NCBI RefSeq assembly: GCF_902490045.1
Contig: NZ_CABUCJ010000058.1
Coordinates: forward strand, 1-15,524
From: an uncultured Anaerotruncus sp.
GTDB lineage: Bacteria; Bacillota; Clostridia; Oscillospirales; Ruminococcaceae
Length of the DNA stretch: 15,524 bases
Reading direction: 5' to 3'
The notes under the pieces are model-generated. The model ran no database searches. It was not told where the DNA came from and saw only the letters and a list, made by a program, of their open reading frames with translations. Numbering within the stretch: position 1 is the stretch's first letter; each line of letters begins with the position of its first letter. Made by a program: the position numbers and the translations under genes. This document shows, in pieces, positions 11,972 through 15,524 of this stretch.

Positions 11972-13510
11972 ATGCTGTCCACGATCCAAAGCCTTGGGAT
12001 TCTGGGAATCGATCCCTACCCCGTCACCGTCGAGGTAAACGTCGCGCGGGCGATGCCCGCCTTCGACATCGTCGGCCTGCCCGACGCGGCGGTGCGCGAA
12101 TCGCGTGAGCGGGTGCGCTCCGTGCTCGCCAACTGCGGCTTCCCCTTCCCCGACGGGCGCATCGTCGTCAACCTCGCGCCCGCCGACGTGAAAAAGGCGG
12201 GCTCCCTCTACGACCTGCCCATTCTTGTCGGGCTGCTCGCCGCGCAGGGGCTCCTGCCCGAAAACGCCCCGCCCGCGGATTCCGCCTTCATCGGAGAGGT
12301 CTCCCTCTCAGGCGGGCTGCGCCGGGTGTGCGGCGTGCTGCCCATGCTGCTCGGCGCCGCCGGGACGGGAATCCGCCGCGCCTTCATTCCCGCCGCCAAC
12401 GCCGCCGAGGCTTCGGCCGCGCGGGGAATCGAGGTCTTCCCGGTCGGCTCCGTCGGGGAGCTTGTCGCCCACCTGCGCGGGGAGCGGGACCTCCCGCCCG
12501 CCGGGATGGTACGGTTCGGCGGCGGGCCGCAGCCGCCCATGCCCGACTTCGCCGACGTAAAGGGGCAGGGCCCCGCCAAACGGGCGCTCGAGGTCGCGGC
12601 GGCGGGCGGGCACAACCTGCTGATGATCGGCGCGCCCGGCACCGGCAAGAGCATGCTCGCCAAACGGCTGCCCTCCATCCTGCCCGGCATGACCGAGGAG
12701 GAGTCGATCGAGACGACGAAGATCTATTCCGCCTGCGGGATGCTCGCGCCCGACCTGCCGCTCATCCGCACGCGGCCCTTCCGCGCGCCGCACCACACCG
12801 TCTCGCCCGCGGGACTCTGCGGGGGCGGCACGGTGCCCCGCCCGGGCGAGGTGTCCCTCGCCCACAACGGCGTTCTCTTCCTCGACGAGCTGCCCGAGTT
12901 CCAGCGGCAGGCGATGGAGGCCCTGCGCCAGCCGCTGGAGGACGGCGTCCTCACGATCGCGCGGGCGGGCGCGCGGCTGAGCTATCCCAGCCGCTTCATG
13001 CTCGTGGCCGCGATGAACCCCTGTCCCTGCGGTTATTTCGGCCACCCCACCCGGCGCTGCTCCTGTCCGCCCTCCCGTGTGTCCTCCTACCTGGGGCGGG
13101 TGTCGGGGCCGCTGCTCGACCGCATCGACCTGAACGTCGAGGTCTCCCCCGTCACCTATGCCCAGCTCTCCGCGCGGCGGGACGCGGAGGAATCCTCCGC
13201 CGAAATCCGCCTGCGCGTCCAGGCGGCGCGCGAACGCCAGAACGCCCGCTATGCCGGAACCGGCGTCTCCTGCAACGCCCGGCTCGACCCGTCGATGCTC
13301 GCCGAATCCTGCCCGCTCGACCCCGAGGCGGAACGGATGCTCGGGCTGGTGTTTGAAAAGCTCGGCCTCTCGGGGCGCGCCTACGACCGCATCCTCAAGG
13401 TGGCGCGTACGATCGCCGACCTGGACGGGAGCGAACGCATCCGCGCCCCCCACCTCTCCGAGGCGGTGCAGTACCGCTCCCTCGACCGCAAATTCTGGAA
13501 CCGCGGATAA
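11972..13510 (+). CDS. comM: ComM/YifB-family AAA+ ATPase (Mg-chelatase-like)
   Basis: A 512-residue ATPase. An N-terminal LonC-like domain (about 1-170; VEVNVARAMPAFDIVGLPDA, NLAPADVKKAG, DLPI) precedes the AAA+ core. The core shows Walker A GAPGTGKSM (220-228), Walker B VLFLDELPEF (301-310), and sensor-type AAMNPCPCGYFGHP (346-359). Four cysteines at 351, 353, 363 and 365 are typical of the family, as is the GPLLDRIDL segment. A C-terminal helical domain follows. In Haemophilus and Vibrio, ComM is a branch-migration helicase for natural transformation; in Bacillota the role is unproven. The ATG at 11972 has GGGGAGGAA upstream. A weak promoter may lie at 11932-11951. Terminators precede and follow it, so it stands alone. 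Confidence 0.95.
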   Translation: MLSTIQSLGILGIDPYPVTVEVNVARAMPAFDIVGLPDAAVRESRERVRSVLANCGFPFPDGRIVVNLAPADVKKAGSLYDLPILVGLLAAQGLLPENAPPADSAFIGEVSLSGGLRRVCGVLPMLLGAAGTGIRRAFIPAANAAEASAARGIEVFPVGSVGELVAHLRGERDLPPAGMVRFGGGPQPPMPDFADVKGQGPAKRALEVAAAGGHNLLMIGAPGTGKSMLAKRLPSILPGMTEEESIETTKIYSACGMLAPDLPLIRTRPFRAPHHTVSPAGLCGGGTVPRPGEVSLAHNGVLFLDELPEFQRQAMEALRQPLEDGVLTIARAGARLSYPSRFMLVAAMNPCPCGYFGHPTRRCSCPPSRVSSYLGRVSGPLLDRIDLNVEVSPVTYAQLSARRDAEESSAEIRLRVQAARERQNARYAGTGVSCNARLDPSMLAESCPLDPEAERMLGLVFEKLGLSGRAYDRILKVARTIADLDGSERIRAPHLSEAVQYRSLDRKFWNRG

Positions 13511-13524
13511 GCTGTGAACGCACG

Positions 13525-13566
13525 GCGCCCCCGCCCCGGAAACCCCGGGACGGGGGCGCATTTTTT
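13525..13566 (+). terminator. Intrinsic terminator after comM
   Basis: A nine-base-pair stem (13525-13533 with 13551-13559, arms GCGCCCCCG and CGGGGGCGC) with a further CCC/GGG pairing inside the loop is followed by ATTTTTT. The T run overlaps the stop codon of the convergent HAD gene. The minus strand lacks a T run, so it is one-directional by sequence. Confidence 0.9.
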
Positions 13567-14389
13567 ACCGCGCCGTGTAAAGGGTCTCGAGCGCGTGCGC
13601 GAGCGGGTTTTTCCCGCAGCGCGCGGTCAAGCGCGCGTCCGGCAGCCTGCCCGAGATCGCCGACCCCTCCGGTACGAAGGGATGGCCGCAGATCTCCAGC
13701 ATGGAGAGGTCGTTTTCCTCGTCCCCCAGCGCGAGGGTCCCCGCGAGGGAAATCCCCTCGCGGCGGCAGTATTCCCGCAGGGCCGCGCCCTTGGAGACGT
13801 TCACGCCGCAGAGGTCGACGCAGCTCCCGCTCGACGTGACCAGCCGCACCCCCTCCATCCTCCCGGCGAGCGCCCTCAGCTCCTCCGCCGCTTCGGAGGG
13901 GGCCCCCGGGAGCAAAAGGTCTGCGATCTCCCGTCCGCCGAAATCCGCGCTGTCCCGGCAGTAGACGGGCGCGCGGCGGAAGCGGGGTCCGCACCGGGAA
14001 AAATGCGCTTCGTAAAAATTCTCCGCCTCCCACGTCCCGGCCAGCAGGATCGCGTCGGCGGTGTAGGCCGCGTAGGGCGCGCCGAGCCGGTCGAGCAGGC
14101 GGCATGCCCGGTAGGCATCCTCCCCGGGCATATATTCGATCGCATGGTAAGTTCCGGCCTGGAAATCATAGACCGCCGCGCCGTTCATGCAGATGGCCGT
14201 AGGATGGCATCCCGCCAGATGAACCGGCCACTCCGCGATGTGGGGATGCCGCCCCGTGACGGCGACCACCCGGACGCCGGCGGCGGACAGCGCGCGGATG
14301 GCGGCGCGGTCCTCCTCCCCCGGCAGCCCGTCGGGGCCGAGCAGCGTCCCGTCCAGGTCGGCCGCGACACATTCGAGCGCGCCGGCCAT
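13565..14389 (-). CDS. Cof-type HAD-family phosphatase
   Basis: A 274-residue hydrolase. HAD motif I is DLDGTLLG with D11 nucleophile and D13 acid/base; motif II is the threonine in VAVTGRHP; motif III is the lysine in NVSKGAAL; motif IV is GDEENDLSML. The insert between motifs II and III is the alpha/beta type 2B cap of the Cof group, which dephosphorylates sugar phosphates, nucleotides or flavin precursors. The start at 14389 is chosen because GGGGAG is seven bases upstream; an ATG at 14404 lacks a ribosome site. It begins four bases after the stop of the deaminase gene, pointing to co-expression. Substrate unknown. Its end abuts the comM terminator. Confidence 0.9.
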   Translation of the reverse strand: MAGALECVAADLDGTLLGPDGLPGEEDRAAIRALSAAGVRVVAVTGRHPHIAEWPVHLAGCHPTAICMNGAAVYDFQAGTYHAIEYMPGEDAYRACRLLDRLGAPYAAYTADAILLAGTWEAENFYEAHFSRCGPRFRRAPVYCRDSADFGGREIADLLLPGAPSEAAEELRALAGRMEGVRLVTSSGSCVDLCGVNVSKGAALREYCRREGISLAGTLALGDEENDLSMLEICGHPFVPEGSAISGRLPDARLTARCGKNPLAHALETLYTAR

Positions 14390-14393
14390 CCCC

Positions 14394-14936
14394 TTACTCC
14401 CCATCCGCGGGAGCTTCAGCCTGCGCCCCCGCGCGGCGGGGCTCCCCGGCCCCTCTCCTTTGCGCCATCCCGGTTTCCCTTTCCTTTCCGCGCTGCGCGC
14501 GTCCGGCACGCACCTGCGCGGCGCACGCCTCGTCGAGGATGCCTCCCTCCACCAAAATCCCCATCTCCGCGTAGCTTTCCGCGGTTTTGACGAGGAGCGC
14601 CGGAAAATCCGGTGCGGCGGAACCGATGTAGAACTCCCGGATGCCCGCCTGCACCATCGCGGCGGCGCACATCGGGCAGGGCCGGTAGTTGCAGACGAGC
14701 AGATAGCCCGTCAGATCGTTTCTCCCCAGTTTTGCGCAGGCCTCGCGGATGAGCACCATCTCGGCGTGCGCGCAGGGGTTCTGTTCGGTGTTTTCGCGGT
14801 TGCCGTCCCGTACGAGGACACGGCCCTCCCGGTCGGCGATGACGCCGCCGTAGGGGTCGTCCCCCCTTGCGAGCGCGGCCGCCGCTTCCTCCATCGCCAT
14901 GCGCACGAGCGCTTCGGCCCGTTCCCTTCCGAGCAT
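14394..14936 (-). CDS. Zinc-dependent nucleoside/base deaminase (CDA superfamily)
   Basis: A 180-residue member of the cytidine/guanine/tRNA-adenosine deaminase superfamily. The zinc site is complete: CAHAEM (H57, catalytic E59) and PCPMC (C87, C90). An upstream DPYGGVIAD matches the usual P-F/Y-G strand. Most relatives have Glu before PCPMC; this one has Arg (NYRPCPMC). The core ends near residue 140; the last 38 residues are Arg/Ala/Gly-rich, absent from close families, and probably disordered. The ATG shares its A with the ptsI stop (TGATG overlap), with GGAGGTGGA upstream, so translation is coupled. The HAD gene follows by four bases. Substrate could be guanine, cytosine-type or a modified base. 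Confidence 0.87.
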   Translation of the reverse strand: MLGRERAEALVRMAMEEAAAALARGDDPYGGVIADREGRVLVRDGNRENTEQNPCAHAEMVLIREACAKLGRNDLTGYLLVCNYRPCPMCAAAMVQAGIREFYIGSAAPDFPALLVKTAESYAEMGILVEGGILDEACAAQVRAGRAQRGKERETGMAQRRGAGEPRRAGAQAEAPADGE

Positions 14937-15524
14937 CACTCCACCTCCCCGAGCGCGCGGGCAAGCGCGGCCCGCGCTTGCTCCAGATCGAACGACCGGA
15001 CCCGTTCGCGCGCCTCCGGCAGCGCAGCGGGCGACATCGAAAGCTCGGTGATCCCCATCGCGAGATAGAGCGGGATGAGCGCCGGGTCGGCGGCCGACTC
15101 TCCGCATACCCCCGTCCAGATGCCGTTTTTCCGGGCGTTCTCCGCCGCCAGCTTCATAAGCCGCAGGACGGCCGGGTCCGCCGGGCGGTAGTATCCGGCG
15201 ATCCGCTCGTTCATCCGGTCGGCGGCCAGCGTGTACTGTGTGAGGTCGTTGGTGCCGATGCTGAAGAAATCCGCCTCCCGCGCGAGCTGGTCGCTGAGGA
15301 TGGCCGCCGCGGGCGTCTCGATCATGACCCCGACATCCACGGAGCCGGTCTTCGTCCCTTCCGCCGTGAGCTCCGCGCGCGCCTCTCCGAGCAGTTCCCG
15401 GGCACCGCGCAGCTCCCCCGGAGAGGCAATCATCGGGAACATGACCGCGAGCCTCCCATGGACGGAGGCGCGCAGCAGCGCGCGCAGCTGCACCAGGTAG
15501 GTCTCCGGCTCATCCAGGCAGTAG
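14936..15524 (-). CDS. ptsI: Phosphoenolpyruvate-protein phosphotransferase (PTS enzyme I), C-terminal part
   Basis: The last 195 residues of enzyme I; the gene continues past the right edge. It enters at CLDEPETYLVQLRALLRAS and contains the PEP-binding barrel motifs MFPMI, VGVMIETPAAA, FFSIGTNDLTQYTLAADR and the C-terminal active site GVCGESAADP with the catalytic cysteine. Enzyme I takes phosphate from phosphoenolpyruvate and passes it to HPr, starting the sugar phosphotransferase chain. The end of the protein (LEQARAALARALGEVE) is normal. Its stop overlaps the deaminase start. The missing N-terminal part would show the histidine domain; a multiphosphoryl fusion protein cannot be ruled out from this part alone. 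Confidence 0.93.
   Translation of the reverse strand, partial: YCLDEPETYLVQLRALLRASVHGRLAVMFPMIASPGELRGARELLGEARAELTAEGTKTGSVDVGVMIETPAAAILSDQLAREADFFSIGTNDLTQYTLAADRMNERIAGYYRPADPAVLRLMKLAAENARKNGIWTGVCGESAADPALIPLYLAMGITELSMSPAALPEARERVRSFDLEQARAALARALGEVE

Noticed and set aside
13525..13559. Shared two-way terminator for comM and the HAD gene
   Set aside because: The minus strand has no T run after the stem, so only termination of comM is supported.
12308..13561. Long open frame on the minus strand opposite comM
   Set aside because: It is a codon-bias shadow of comM; the composition is low-complexity and no ribosome site or domain is visible.
14394..14520. A frameshift in the deaminase C-terminus
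   Set aside because: The zinc-site core is complete, the frame runs without a break to a stop four bases before the HAD start, and no other frame restores a known family sequence.
1..15524. CRISPR arrays, insertion sequences, tRNA or rRNA genes, phage genes
   Set aside because: No regularly spaced repeats, transposase motifs, cloverleaf-like segments or phage proteins were seen.

Overview
GC-rich window from a Gram-positive, low-complexity-free chromosomal region, most likely a Clostridia (Oscillospirales-like) bacterium. The reasons are strong GGAGG ribosome sites, sigma-A type promoters, lipoprotein solute-binding proteins with Bacillota-type signal peptides, the yloU-yloV (fakA) pair, YmdB, a zinc-type L31 and a yybP-ykoY manganese riboswitch. 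The lineage is an inference from gene content only. There are no tRNA or rRNA genes, insertion sequences, CRISPR arrays or phage genes; this looks like core chromosome.

Layout, left to right. Positions 1-2163 (minus strand): an Asp23-family gene (yloU), the fatty-acid kinase gene fakA/yloV and the 5' end of bioY. Their best promoter lies inside the 3' end of the preceding gene. Positions 2225-3870: an orphan oligopeptide-type (family 5) solute-binding lipoprotein with its own promoter. Positions 3890-7112: ymdB behind a polar amino-acid ABC transporter operon (binding protein, permease, ATPase), with a good promoter and a palindromic leader. The binding protein of this operon has its two halves in swapped order, i.e. 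it appears to be a circular permutant of the family-3 fold; this is the most unusual item in the window. Positions 7124-9098: a translation-linked cluster, rpmE (L31), a RimJ/RimL-like GNAT, a previously overlooked 54-residue single-span membrane protein, and an RluA-type pseudouridine synthase. Positions 9152-10947: a phosphoglucomutase-type phosphohexomutase (pgcA-like).

Positions 10907-11291 form a divergent regulatory region. It holds the pgcA promoter on one strand and, on the other, the mntP promoter, a manganese riboswitch with an overlapping intrinsic terminator, and a second GC-rich structured leader. The plus strand then carries mntP (manganese exporter) with its terminator and comM/yifB (AAA+ ATPase) with its terminator. 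Positions 13565-15524 (minus strand) hold the C-terminal part of ptsI, a zinc nucleoside/base deaminase starting on the ptsI stop codon, and a Cof-type HAD phosphatase four bases after it.

Several promoters share a TTGCAA -35 box. Two terminator-like hairpins sit within 30 bases of a downstream start codon, suggesting attenuation or read-through rather than clean unit ends.
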